Made by a program: the position numbers and the translations under genes. A stretch of DNA of 64,000 bases, from NCBI GenBank assembly GCA_026260175.1, contig JAKCWW010000329.1, positions 28,529 through 92,528 on the forward strand, read 5' to 3'. Shown here in pieces: positions 12,477 through 24,401 of this stretch; position 1 is the stretch's first letter, and the number at the start of each line of letters is the position of its first letter. The notes under the pieces were generated by a model, which worked only from the letters and a program-made list of their open reading frames with translations, did no database searches and was not told the origin of the DNA. Source of the DNA: Reticulitermes lucifugus (taxonomy: Eukaryota > Arthropoda > Insecta > Blattodea > Rhinotermitidae).

Positions 12477-12601
12477 GCCACAACCATTTCCTTCCACACG
12501 CTTCCTAATTTTTATAGAAATATTCATAATGTGAAGCACTTTTTTGGCCTTTCTTCGGACGTCAACTTACATTAGGCAAATGCCTGCAGACCCAAATATA
12601 A

Positions 12602-12674
12602 ATGAACGAGGAATGAATGAATAAATGAATAAATAAATAAATACGCACATACATATGTACATACATACATACCA
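12602..12674. repeat. Tetranucleotide microsatellite (AATA/AATG then ACAT)
   Basis: An AATG/AATA run is followed by an ACAT run. No gene is nearby. Confidence 0.8.
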
Positions 12675-13882
12675 CACATCACATCCGAAGGCTCTCCCAA
12701 AACTAATGCACCAATCAGCACTTTTAGTCTTTTATTATAATCTGCAAAGAAAAAAATACGAAGAGCAGATAACCCTTGACCTTTAAGGATAGTATCCACA
12801 TTAATTGCACAGGCAGTAAACAAGAGCAGAAAGATCTACTCTGGTGGATGGCTCTACGTTAATCTTCCATGCTTAGTTTGTCTTCAATTAATTTATTGCA
12901 GATACAAATTTCTTGTTTGCAAAGCCGGTCTCAAGACTGCATGAAGTAAAATTATTTAACAGGTATCGAAACTGTGACAAACGCCAAATATTTGGGAAGG
13001 TCATTAACAAATAAAAATCATATGCACTCAGAAACTAAGAGCAGATAAAATGCAGGGCATGGTTGCTCAGAATCCGCTGTCTTCTAACCTCCTATCTAAA
13101 AATCGCAAAATTTAAAATTCACTTAAAGACTACAGATGTCCCCGATGTGATAATCAGATCGATTCTGCATATAATTAAATGAAAGAAAATTTAAATAAAC
13201 CGTTTTATTTGAAACCCAAATCTAATTATTGCAACTTAAAATAAGTGGTCATGTACCTCATTGGTACGACGGGGCCCATCGGTGAATTTGCATGGGGGCC
13301 CAAAAATTCTAGATATACCACGTCAGTTTCATCTGTTGTATAATTGTTTTGTTAAGTAAAACACGCGTCCCTAAAACTATGAATATAAAGCACTTATACC
13401 ATGCCTGGAAGATACAAGTGAGTAACATCAGCAGCAGATACAGTAGTATGCAATATCTGGGTAAAATTCGCATTAGATTAAAGGTGAAAATGACGACAAC
13501 CTGCAATTCGCACGTCGAAAAACTAATGTATTGTTCACATTTATTTACCGAATCTGCTTTAAATTTACTTGGTTTAAATAATCTCATTTTACATGACTTG
13601 TTTCTGCTGTCATCACTTCATTGTCAATTGTCGCAGACAATAAACTTGGCAAAAACATCTGACAACAATGAGCTTGTTTCTATTACTATGTACTAAGTGA
13701 AAGGCTTTGAAAACAGTGCGGTTACAAATAACAAAGCTGTTGGCGTCAGAGTGAAAACATTAGCAGTGCATTGTTATGAAGACCGTCCGATTATCCGTGT
13801 GCTACTCTCTTTCCTCTTCAGTCACCTACAGAAGACGGCAGGATAGTGATACTGAAATTGTAACGAGCCACTTCTCAGTGTA

Positions 13883-16800
13883 ATGGAGAGCAATAACTGT
13901 TATACGTCCTTAAAACGTATACCTAAATATTATGTAAGAAATGAAGTGCTAAACATCGAGGAAGACCAAACTCACGAATTCAAGGGTCATCGTAATATAA
14001 GTATTTATGATGTCCCTCCGTGGTGTATCAACACTTACGAAAACACCAGGACGCGAAACGCAATATCCAGGTACTGTATGAAGAAAATACTTTGTTCCAC
14101 ATCTTAATCCGTTTCGTATGGTACGTTTACTCGAATAATTTTTATTTACAGATTCTGACGACAGTAGTAATGTATGACTACCGTATTTATGGATGTATAA
14201 GATGCATCATGAATTTATAAACAAAGTATAATACGATCTGTACGAATAATATATTAGGAATTGTAACTCGTTATGCTGGAACGAGATAAACTAAGCATAA
14301 CAGTACCATGATAAAACCAATAAATAGTAAATATGAACATTTGGTTTATATATAATGCCACGTTTCCGCCAGCACTTATCACGGTCTACTGATATGAAAT
14401 TAAAACGGGCTTCAAACATTAACAGGACTTCGCGGTTTCACCATATCTGCTTTGAAAAACCTACGACGAAAACGATACAGATTAATTTTAGGGGACATTT
14501 TTGAAGCACCGGAAAATATGGCAAATATTATGGATGCCAAACACGATTCTGTATTTCTGTGGATGAATGAAGTACAGTAATGTAGCAGTCTTTAGTATGA
14601 CACCATAATGAACAATAAAGCATATCAGTTGTCGGTTACATGGAACAGGCTTCATTTCCCAAACAATTAGTTAGGTTCTTTAAGAAATGACAACCACTAA
14701 AGTTTATTTATTTGTATAAAACAAATTATGTTAAAGCCTGATTTAACAAGGATTTAACAACTTGCCTGTCACTAGAAGTAGAAACAGTAACTTTTATTAA
14801 CAGTCATATCCCTGTAGTATATATTTATTTATTTATTTTTACACTCCACTCAGTCACACACATATGACACCAGTCACTTCAAATTCATTACACACAGCAT
14901 ACAATTCACCAGACATCAATTCACAAATCATACATCACAGAAAAATAAAACCAACATTACAGTACACTTTCATGATTTCAAATATTAATATCTTCCCTGA
15001 CAGGGCTTCTAAACAAAAAAACATGCACAGTAATGAACAAGTGATAGAAAACATTCAATAAGACATATATTCATCCACAGAGTAAAAGATATGTTGCAGT
15101 AAAAAATATTTCAACTTTCTTTTAAATTTCTGTAACTTTTAAAATTTCTTTATTTTGTTTGGCAATTTATTGTATAATTTAATACCCATATTTGCAACAT
15201 TATTTTTAAAAAGAGTAGTTCTGCAGAATTGAACATGAAGATCTGATTTATAGCATGTACAATGGTCATGGATTTCATCATTTAACTTCATCTTTTCAAT
15301 ATTTGATTTTGTATAACATATAGCTTCACTTATATATAAACATGGTAGTGGGAGTATCTTATATAAAACCATTTATTGCGGGATATATACAGTGTTTTAA
15401 ATAAATTCGTAAAGTACATAAATAATGACTCAATACATCTCAGATAAAATAAAAATAATTCTTATATGATACTTGTTATTGTCTAGATCAATGATCACTG
15501 AACTCTTTTAGCCTAAGCCTCCTCTGATATGAAACACAAACAAACGCATACAAATAGAAACCCATAAAATGACTTGAACATCGATTTAGAAGTTTCAAGA
15601 AATATTCTCCTCGACACACTAGATCATGTAATTGGTTCAACATAAGTTTCACCAGCTTATTTTACATTTACAGTTAAAATTAATTCCCCATCTTTGTTAT
15701 TGGGTCATTTTACAGATGACTCCAGAAAAACATGGCTTTCACTTAAAAGCTGGTCTAGATGAGTTCCAAAATAATATTATATGCAACCAAGAGCTCAGTC
15801 AGTAAACATGAAGGGAAGAGACGACTTTGAAGACCTAGATGTAGATGGGAGGATATTATTAAAATTAATCTCAAGGAAATAGGGTGAGAGACTGTGTACT
15901 GCATAATTTTGCTCAGGATGAAGTCTAGTAACTCAATCTTCTGAATACAGTAATGAACCTTCAAGTTCCATACAGAAAGGTAGTTTTTTGACTAGGTGAC
16001 TATAAACTTCTCAAGAAGGACTCTATTCTATGGAATCAATCAGAAGAGAAGAAAACTGTATGCTGAAGGCTGCTTAAGATTCCCATCTAATGATCCAAGA
16101 TTTCAGACTTCATCAAACACACAATTTTATATTGTCTGTTCTCAAAGAAAATGAATCTTATGGAAAGTATTCAAGCTATTGTAGTTGTTGATAAAAATAA
16201 AACTAAATTTGATGTGGTCGGTCACACAATAAAATTTCAGTGTGTATGGAGTTTGTGACAGGGCATGTTTCTCAAGGTACATAGGGGAGTAGAGGTATAT
16301 GCTCCACTTGTTCATAACATAGGCACTACATGGCTGTGAGGGGTCAGCTTCACACCCCAGCCGTTTTACCTCAGGTACCTGCTGAATAGTAGGCTGGGTG
16401 GGCCCCAGAAGAGGTCTGGACATTTTTGAAAACAGAAAATCCCCTGACCCTGCTGGGAATCAAATCACGATTCCGCAGTTATCCAGGCTGTGGCCTAGTC
16501 ACTATACTGACTACAGTATCCTGGCTCCCCACGTTTTTCAAGAATTTTTAATTTGTTCTGTCATTTATGTTAGTAGTTTCTCTTACTAATGAAAACCCAT
16601 AACACAAAACTACTGAGCATTTCTTCTGAAGGTTAGTAACATGTCTAGGGCATTACCTGACCTATAAGAATTTGGAAATTGAGAGACCAAGTCAGTCTCT
16701 ATGAAGATGCTTTACTAAAATGTTTTAACAAAATTTAATTTGTATGAATTGAGAAATTCATGATATTTTGTTGAAATGGCTTTCCTCTGAAGGACGGAAT

Positions 16801-19800
16801 TTTAAAGTCCGGTACATCAAGGAAAGAATTAGTGGCCTCTCACCAGTTTCAGTTCTGAATGAGGATTTAATTCAATGCTGTATTTTCTTGAAACAAATGA
16901 CAGGTTTCATACAGTTGCACGTTTCCCTCGACAGAAGTTATAACTTATTCTTGATCTGATTGTATACATTCTGCTTATAGGAATCTGTGTGGTTTCCTGA
17001 ATTCAGGATTGGGTGGCATTGTGTATGTCGGAGTGCAGGATGACGGCACAGTTGCTGGTGTGCGAGTTACACAATATCAACAGGATCATTTGCTGCTCAG
17101 TTTGCAGGATGCTATGAACGCTTTCAGACCACCTGTTCCAAGTTTCATGTACAACACCAAGTTTTTACCTGTCCTCGAGTCAGGAGATGATTACCCATAT
17201 CAATTGCAAGTTCATCTTCATTAACTATTGATTTGAAATTCTCATAGCAGTCAATTTTAAGGTTACAGTCTTATGGGATGTAACACATAGGTACCTTCTC
17301 AGTATAAGAGATATTCAAAACAAAGATGCTAGCAGGTTCCTCCAAAATGTCAGTACCCACATGCCAAACTACATGGCATCACATCCAAGAAGGCATGACC
17401 TTCATATCATTATTTATTTTGCACAGTCAAACTCATGGCTTGAAAGTTCATAAGAAAGCAATGCATCAGACAAGTGAAAATTTCATGCTGTCATCTAAAA
17501 TGTCTGCTGCACGTAACAGAACTTATTAACAGCATTTTCTGAACAGCTGGCTGTATTCGGTTCTCCTAGACATGAAACGTGTATGGGTGATATAAAATAA
17601 ATAACTCTTGTTCAAACATACTTTTCTTTGGATTCACATCAAAACAAAATCTATATTATTTGTTACGTACTCGTAGTACATCACTGAACTGCTTGATATG
17701 TAACGTACAGTTGATGTGCAGTGAGTATGTCTGGGTACCACCTAGGAGTAGAGGCCAGTACCTCGTTCATGTTAACCACTTCATCCAGAATTATGAAGCT
17801 CCAACATGCATCCTAGACCAGATTCTTTATGTCAGCATTTCATGCTTTCCTACTTCACTTTGGAAAAAATCTGCTCCTCTTCAATTTACAATCTTTAAAA
17901 GGCATGAAAACTCAAACTTTCAGAGAACATAAAACAAGTATATTTAGTGATGGTGTGAAGGGAAAAATAACTGGGAATGATTATATTTGGAGTTGGTCAT
18001 GAAAGAAATTTCCATGGATGCTGCTGCAATTTAATTCACCATCATGATGAGAATGGACCTATTTGCCATCTACTGGCAAGAGTACTGAGTTTTGGCAGCC
18101 ACTGTTAGTCCCTTAACAATTTTGGCTAGCCCTTTAAAAAGTTTAAAGAATGTGTCTATCCCTGACCAAAAGTCAAAACTTGCAGATATGTACATTATAA
18201 TTCTATAGAGTATGTAGACTGTTTGAGAACAGATTACTGTGGAAATGGAAGGCCATAAACCCAAGGAAAGCTAAAGCTAAGTAGAAAAGATAATTCTGTA
18301 AAGTAATAAATTCAGCATTGATAAATTTAAATGCTATAGAATATATCACGTTGGGCGGTTCCAACACAAACTTAACTTCATGCAAGTTTACATCACACAT
18401 CTACGTACAACTGTTTGACCTTCACCCAGTTACAGTGGAAATGTCAGCACTTAAGGCTTCACCTTATCTGTCCACTGTTGTATTACCCTTCAGCCCCTTG
18501 GCCTTATAGCCCAGAGTGCTTGTCACTACAGTGCAGTGCATGATTTTTGGATGTTGGAATTTTCAAGCTATGGTTGTGGCTGGTGAGGTTAGGTATGGAA
18601 AAGAACTTGATGATGCATTCAGCGAGCTTTTTCCCAATAGCCTTCAAGAAACTGCAGTTCAAGATAATTGCTCCATCACTGAACAAACAGAGATAATTGA
18701 CTCTCACATCAATACACTTACTCGACTTCAAAAGACCGTGAATGATGAAAAGCGGTGTGTAAGTTCTGGTATGCAACAGCTAGAGCAGCAAGAGAAAGCA
18801 GCTCATTACACTTTGCTGGCAGAAGAACAGCAGTGCATGCAACTTCTACGAAGAGTCTCTTCAGCTCAGGGAGAATTGCTTAAATCGCTACGGGGTTTTG
18901 CAAAGTTAGCAGCTGAGCTTCAAAGTCTGAAATCTGCTCCTCAGTTTATAAGTCAATTGCCCTTAGAAATGTATAAGAAAGAGTGTTGTCAGTTTGATTT
19001 TTCCACAAAGATGATGATGAAGTGGTGTTTGGAATCGAATGAATGTTCAAGAGCAGAATTTGAAGGTGACCGGCTGGAGGAATTGGATGAGAGCTATACT
19101 GAAATGATGCTGGAGTACGTATGTATGTTGGGAAGTGATCAAGGAAAAAAGGCAGCCATTGAAAAGTTAAAGGATATAATGAATGATATAGAAACCTCAA
19201 AATTGACTGTTTCATTCAATGACATTAGAACTCAGTATCCACTGCTTGAGGAGAAAGTGAATGCAGGCAAGAAACAAGTCTCTCTCATGGTGCAAAATGA
19301 AGTTTTGCCAGCTGTAGAAGAAGCAGTTAAAATGGATGTCTTACATATAAGGAAGTATAGGAATGAACATGAACTTTGCAAACTGGAGAGCATTTTAAAT
19401 GAGAATGAATGTTTGGCCAGGTACCTAGAAACTACACTAGTAGAGAGTGAACTACTTGTATTGCTGTTGATTTGGGACAGGCAGAAGTTAATTGATATGA
19501 GAACTCTGTATCAAGAGTGCCACCAAGAAATAAGGGAGCAGTATTTAGAATGTACATCACGCATGGTAAGAGTGCCATCATTTTCATTTTGCAAGTGCAT
19601 TTTAAAAGAGTTTGTGTAAATCTGTAGGCTACTAATTACTGTGTATGTAACACATTGAAGACAAAAATGTAGCCTATAAAGCATAAAGTTTTTCTCTCCA
19701 AATTATGTTTCAGCACAGTACCCTGGCATATCGCTCCTTACATTTTTCTCATTGTCCTGTCCTACTAACCCACATTAAAACTTCAGAAAGTAAACAGAAC

Positions 19801-22800
19801 AAGTAAAGCTTCACACATTCTTAACCTCAGCAGCAAGGTGGGTGGTCAGCTTCATGCTCCAGCTAATTTACTTTTGGGGAATTAGATCCTGGTGCCCATT
19901 GGATAGGAGTCTGGGTGGCTCCCAATGCCAGTGTGGACATGATGATGATCTGAATCAAAGTTCACACCACAGTCACTTTGGGACCAAACTGTCATTGCTA
20001 CATGTGTCTTATCCATGTTCTGCCCATTTACATTCAGATCCTTTGTATAAAGAATATTTATTAATTTGAATGCTGCTCCACAGCCTACCTGTTACTGGGG
20101 ATGTCCGTCAACAGCCTCATTATCTTCGTTCACATTTGCTCTGTTGGTGTGACTATGATGCTTTAGGAAGGTACAACAATGTAAGTATTGAACACAATAT
20201 TCTTTTTTTCATATGGCATGGCTGTCCTCTGTCCATAGTTCTTATTAAAGGCCACTTTGTACTTGTGGTGTTCTGGGCCTTCTGCCCTGTTGTAGTTTCC
20301 GTTCCAGGCTTTGTGTCTGAGGGTTGTTGCCTTTATGGGGCTTACTCTTCCCACTGGTCCACCTGTGGGACCCCACATCCTCTTCTCCATTCTTTGCTCT
20401 GATTGTTCATTCCTCCTGTCGTTTGTGACCCACTTTCCCCCTGCTTATATAACATGCCCCTTCCCAACTTGGCTGAAAATGATGGCAGCAGATTCTTCCA
20501 AACACTGGTAATTACCTAAAAACCAGGGAGCATCATAACCTAGAAGGTTTCACTCTCAACCATGTAGGTCTTTTGTAGCTTTCCACAGTCCATCCTAGCA
20601 AATGCAAACATTCCTTTGTTCCTAATTTGTCACACATGTATCACTGAAACCATTCGCTGCTATGCAGTTAATAATTTAAAAAACCAAGAAACTGATATAC
20701 ATACATTGACCCTCTAAAGATTAAAATTAACCTAATTATATTGAAAGATGCACTTCATACCGCAAAGTAAGCACATACTAAGTATAAAAACCAATCATCT
20801 AATTCTGTACATGGAAATAAATGCTGCTTGTACTAACACCCATAAGATCACAAACATTCACTGTGTGGGTAGCACTCCTGTTTTGCATTCAGGATGTCCT
20901 GGACACAGACATCATCCCACAGACCAAACATCCTGACTTCATCATGGCTTCCCTCAGTCCCATCAAGCAACTGCCAGGACCATACCTTAAATTATGACAC
21001 AACTATCCTTCCAAACCCTTTCCAATTCATTATTCACTGATCCCACCACTTGACAAGGTATTGTTTGAGCTACTGACCGTATGACTAAAACATAACTTAA
21101 ACTTGTATAAAAGTTGTCCCTGTCCATGCCATGAAGGCATACAGAGGGAGTACGGGTATAGCTCCACTCAATTTTAACCTTGGCACTAGGTGGACATGAG
21201 TGATCAACTTCATGCCCCAGCCATTTTACTCCTGGGAAAGAACCTCAGTACCTACTAAATACAGGACTAGGTGGGTCTCAGAGCCGGACTGGAGAGTTCT
21301 GGAGAAGAGAAAATCTCTTGCCCCTGCAAGGACTAGAACCCCGGACTGTCCAGACCGTACTGAGTCCCTACACTGTCCATGCTGTCCTGGCTCCCTATAA
21401 ACTTATGTCCCTAGGTGATTTTGATTTGTATTTCTGGGCCCTTGTCAATATAACCAACTGTCAAGTTTATTTGCAATAAGATGTAATTCTTTGTTGACAA
21501 CAGGGTATCATTCCGATGTCATACGTTGTGGAAATCTCTGTAATACCACTAGATTGCAATGACCCACGGGTACAGGCCCTTATGCCTAATTCTAAGATAC
21601 CAACATCTCCCATCTTCCAATGTGAAGATGGCCAGATCTACTTCAGGAAACATTCCACACTTGTCAAGGTAATGATAAAACATCAGTCTACAACCAAAAG
21701 AATTTAGGATGCCTTCTTTCCTTCCTGCATGTTGAAGCTATCAGACATTTCAGTATGTATATACATAATTTCACTGTCCATTTCTATGCTTGTGTTATGG
21801 AAATGTGCACCATCATTCTGGAAGAATGTGTGCACTTTTGTGTTCGGAACTTCTGGTGACAAATTACAAAGGAAAGCTGCTGCAGACACACTACACTGGT
21901 TACAATTCCCTCCAAAAATATTATATCACTGATGCCTTAACACTAATCCCACTCCAAACTGTGAAACTTTCCACAAGAAAAGACATTTGGTATACAGTTA
22001 TTTTCAGGTGCTCTGAGGAGCATATTTGTTTGTTCACACAGCCATTGAGGTGAAAAAATATTTCAGCTATAAACTACATTACACACAGTTGCAGAAGCAT
22101 CTGTAAGAAACTCAAAAACTTTTGTTCAGAAGTTAAGAAATCTTTCTTCAAGGCCAGCACTGATAGACAGCAATAATGTATGTATATAAACACATTTGAA
22201 AAGAGTGTTATGTTACAGTTATACTTACAAAAGATTTTTATAACATAATTTTTAAAATCAAACATAAATTATATATATAGCCCAAAGGTCAGCCCACCCC
22301 CACCCAATGAAAAATTCTGGGTGCACACTTGCCAAGAACTAACTTTATAAAGAAGCATCACAATAACAAGAATGTTGGTTGAAAGAGTGGCGGGAAGGAT
22401 AATGTGTACACAGGGAGTGTTTGTGTGTGTGTGTGTGTGTGTACGAGGAGGGGCAAATAACTGCATTCAGTAGAAACTTCCAGACCACCAACAACATATA
22501 CCATATGTGGGACTGCAAGTTATGAAAGAATGGTATAGAACCATGGTATTCAAATTGTAATTTGCAGAACCCTGGGGTTCCGCAGCTTACTTTCATGTGT
22601 TCTGCAAGAACATTTCCTTTAAAATGAAACTGCTACATATAATTTTGATACCTGTTAATTGCATTTTTTATTTGCTTCCCTGTTTTTGTCCATAATCAGC
22701 ACTGACTTTAGTTTCAGTGCAAATTACCAATAATAAAACTTTGTTCGTCATAAATGTGCACAAATATTTTATTTTTTAAATAAATTTCTATATGTTAAAA

Positions 22801-23281
22801 AGTTTTATTGCATCTATGTACCCAAAAATTAGACTTCTGCTCTATAGGAGTTCAGTGACAATCCAGATTTAGTCACAACAGTTACACAAATATTAAGGAG
22901 TTCAAAGACCATTGGTACAGAAATAACACAATCAAGTGTTGCATTATTCCCTCATTATATTGTTCTTTAATTTTATACATGCACACACAATAACATCACA
23001 TAGCCTAAATTCAAATATATAAGAAATCAAATAAAAGTTCTTACTGTGAAAGGGATTTTGATGGTTTACATTTCCATTATCTGTTGCTGAACTTTCAGTA
23101 TTCATTTCACGATGTCGAGGAACATGTCAGAACAGAAGTTTGGCTCTACAAAATGCCACAGCTGATGGCAGCATGGAAAGAGTGGATTACATACAAGACA
23201 CTACGGCAGCTTGTTCATGAAGCTACAGCTCAGCAAAAAGATAACCCATGCACTGAAAACCATTCAGGAATTACACTGTGA
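13883..23281 (+). CDS. Schlafen-like AlbA_2-domain protein, 5 exons
   Basis: Putative nucleic-acid-associated protein of the SLFNL1-like type; molecular role unknown. Proposed exons: 13883-14070, 16981-17178, 20084-20180, 21504-21668, 23099-23281 (TGA at the end), giving 276 residues with all phases consistent. Exon 1 has NIEEDQTHEFKGH and DVPPWCINTYENTRTRNAIS. Exon 2 has the AlbA_2 core CGFLNSGLGGIVYVGVQDDG. Exon 3 has HLLCWCDYDALGRYNN. Exon 4 has VEISVIPLD and DGQIYFRKHSTLVK. Exon 5 is helical and ends GITL. The exon 2 donor at 17179 (GTCAGG) was chosen because it alone keeps phase with exon 3; reading on to 17209 (LESGDDYPYQLQ) would break the frame unless another exon intervenes. Intron 2 contains a HAUS3-like exon. 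The gene is convergent with CIAO3. No ATPase/helicase domain follows, unlike long vertebrate Schlafens. Confidence 0.78.
14818..15440 (-). mobile_element. Jockey-type non-LTR retrotransposon, 3' fragment
   Basis: In intron 1 of the Schlafen-like gene. The minus strand encodes the C-terminal tail of a reverse transcriptase polyprotein: ILPLPCLYISEAICYTKSN, TRYKSD-like HDHCTCYKSDLHVQFCRT, GIKLYNKLPNKIKK, and FYSVDEYMSY before a stop. An A-rich 3' tail (forward TATTTATTTATTTTT) lies at 14818-14845. It is 5'-truncated, as usual for this class. Confidence 0.8.
16268..16530 (-). repeat. tRNA-derived SINE, family 1, near full length
   Basis: The minus-strand head GGGGAGCCAGGATACTGTAG...GTCAGTATAGTGACT (box A region) and TGATTTGATTCCC (box B region) is followed by the family body (GGGGCCCACCCAGCC). 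It lies in intron 1 of the Schlafen-like gene. Confidence 0.85.
17240..17430. repeat. Foldback repeat (family F)
   Basis: Left arm CAGTCTTATGGGATGTAACAC, then TAGCAGGTTCCTCCAAAATG, then right arm ATGGCATCACATCCAAGAAG. It lies in intron 2 of the Schlafen-like gene. Confidence 0.7.
18540..19565 (+). CDS. HAUS3: HAUS3-like (augmin complex subunit 3) exon or partial gene
   Basis: An open frame of over 340 codons with coding-like composition, rich in Glu/Leu/Gln and predicted coiled coil. The order of features follows HAUS3: AGEVRYGKELDDAF (human SGKPILEGAALDEAL), a long coiled coil, FISQLPLEMY (human FLSQFSLEKY), RLEELDESYTEMMLEYVC, VLPAVEE, and ESELLVLLLIWDRQKLIDMRTLYQECHQEI. HAUS3 works in augmin, which recruits gamma-tubulin to spindle microtubules. 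The stretch ends at a good donor (ATG|GTAAGA at 19566), suggesting a real exon in phase 0. The acceptor may be TTTTCAAG before CTATGG or GTGCAG before 18539. The N-terminal ~100 and C-terminal ~200 residues were not found. It sits in intron 2 of the Schlafen-like gene on the same strand. It may be a nested gene, a chimeric-transcript exon, or an old gene fragment. The homology is from motif memory. Confidence 0.5.
19838..19945 (-). repeat. tRNA-derived SINE, family 1, partial
   Basis: It matches the family body (GTGGTCAGCTTCATGCTCCA, GTCTGGGTGGCTCCCA) and lacks a recognisable head. Confidence 0.65.
20215..20585. repeat. Foldback repeat (family F), degenerate
   Basis: It contains GGTGTTCTGGGCCTTCTG at the left and GATGGCAGCAGATTCTTCCA, then CATCATAACCTAGAAGGTTT, at the right. 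It lies in intron 3 of the Schlafen-like gene. Confidence 0.55.
21118..21396 (-). repeat. tRNA-derived SINE, family 1, near full length
   Basis: Minus-strand head GGGAGCCAGGACAGCATGG with a box B-like GGGTTCTAGTCC. The body and 3' end (CCTTCATGGCATGGACAGG) match copies at 2040, 36545 and 40991. It lies in intron 3 of the Schlafen-like gene. Confidence 0.85.
22419..22442. repeat. (GT)n microsatellite
   Basis: A simple dinucleotide run in intron 4 of the Schlafen-like gene. Confidence 0.85.
22541..22914. mobile_element. hAT-type MITE
   Basis: 374 bp. The left end is CCATGGTATTCAAATTG. The right end, reverse-complemented, is CAATGGTCTTTGAACTC. The flanking 8-bp duplications are GTATAGAA (22533-22540) and GTACAGAA (22915-22922), 7 of 8 matching. 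It lies in intron 4 of the Schlafen-like gene. Confidence 0.7.
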
Positions 23282-24401
23282 ATACAGTTAAGAAAATTCA
23301 ACCAACAACAAGAATGGACATATAGCATAATCACATGTAATGTTTAAACTGTGAGGCCTTTAAAAAATCACAGAAAGCACCATATTAATTATTCTTACAT
23401 TCATTAGATTTGCATATTTATGACTGTTTCTGAGATGTTACTTACCTAATATTGTAAAACATCCAACTTCACAAAAAGTTCAGGTAAAAACTTATAAGGC
23501 CTGATTTCCTTCAAGCTTTGTAGTCAATGTATACAGCTGTATATTTAGAATTTGGAATTAAGCAATAATACACTTCTGTGCACAAATTCCATCTACATTA
23601 CAATTTTCACATATGGCCTCAAAATTTCCTGTAGCCATCAAGCTTGCAATTCTTAATACATACAACATTTTTTAAAAGATATGTGTAGGTAGTTTATAAT
23701 TGATCTCACACAAGTTTCACTACACTGTTCACTCCTAATCACCATCAAAGAGCTTCTGTGTGGCCACTGTATTCTTGTTCAATGTTCTACAAAACATGAC
23801 CTTAACAAGAGTCACACATGTTGAACATAAGCTATCATTACCCCACAAAATTTCAGGAGACTACAGTAACCCTTGTGCCAGAATTAAATGCTTGGTGAGA
23901 AGTGTAGAAGACTGGAATTTAAATGAGGGCTGCACACCAGCAGCCATAATTGGCTATCAGCTATAGCTAACACTCTGCATTGTGAGCATCACACTGTATG
24001 ACGGGTACACCTGACGTTAGGTACCAAAGGGTTAAGTAACCTTAGCATATCTCCCACACACATCTTGTTTTCAATCATGTTGAATCACACACCAGTTCAG
24101 TATCAGACTAAGACCACAATTCCAATGATCTCAAAAACTTGGAGAAGGAAAAAGAACCCTAATTTACCCCAGTGGGGTGTCATGTATTCAGTTATGGTCA
24201 TGTATGGTCAAGTCTGATAAATTTACAGTTCAGCAAAATTCATTGTATCTGGTGTCATATATAGATTGCAAAGGGTTTAAAATATTAACCAAGCAGTAAT
24301 ACTTTTGAATCCAAAATCTAAATCTGTTGGTCTTCCATAGCTCTACTTGTATCACAGATGTTTTATGTTGCTTCATACATGGAATTAAAAACTACACTAT
24401 T
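23282..24401. other. Schlafen-like / CIAO3 convergent intergenic region
   Basis: 1.1 kb between two convergent stop codons, presumably both 3' UTRs. I see no other gene and no recognisable repeat. Confidence 0.5.

Larger units (their letters stand above)
11214..13882. other. PhyH / Schlafen-like divergent intergenic region
   Basis: 2.7 kb between two divergent genes. It contains a SINE, two MITEs and simple repeats. G-rich segments near 13265-13305 recall the interior of the 41328 element and may be another old insertion. No gene is seen. Confidence 0.5.

Noticed and set aside
13309-13696. Overlapping 92- and 115-codon ORFs on both strands
   Set aside because: No recognisable domain; they lie in intergenic, repeat-derived sequence.
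16768-16959. A possible extra exon just before Schlafen-like exon 2 (SEGRNFKVRYIKERISGLSP)
   Set aside because: No donor gives a frame into 16981, whereas exon 13883-14070 joins it in perfect phase and has the right motifs.
17660-17932. 90-codon frame in intron 2 of the Schlafen-like gene as a HAUS3 N-terminal exon
   Set aside because: It shows no HAUS3-like motifs and has low-complexity, non-coding composition.
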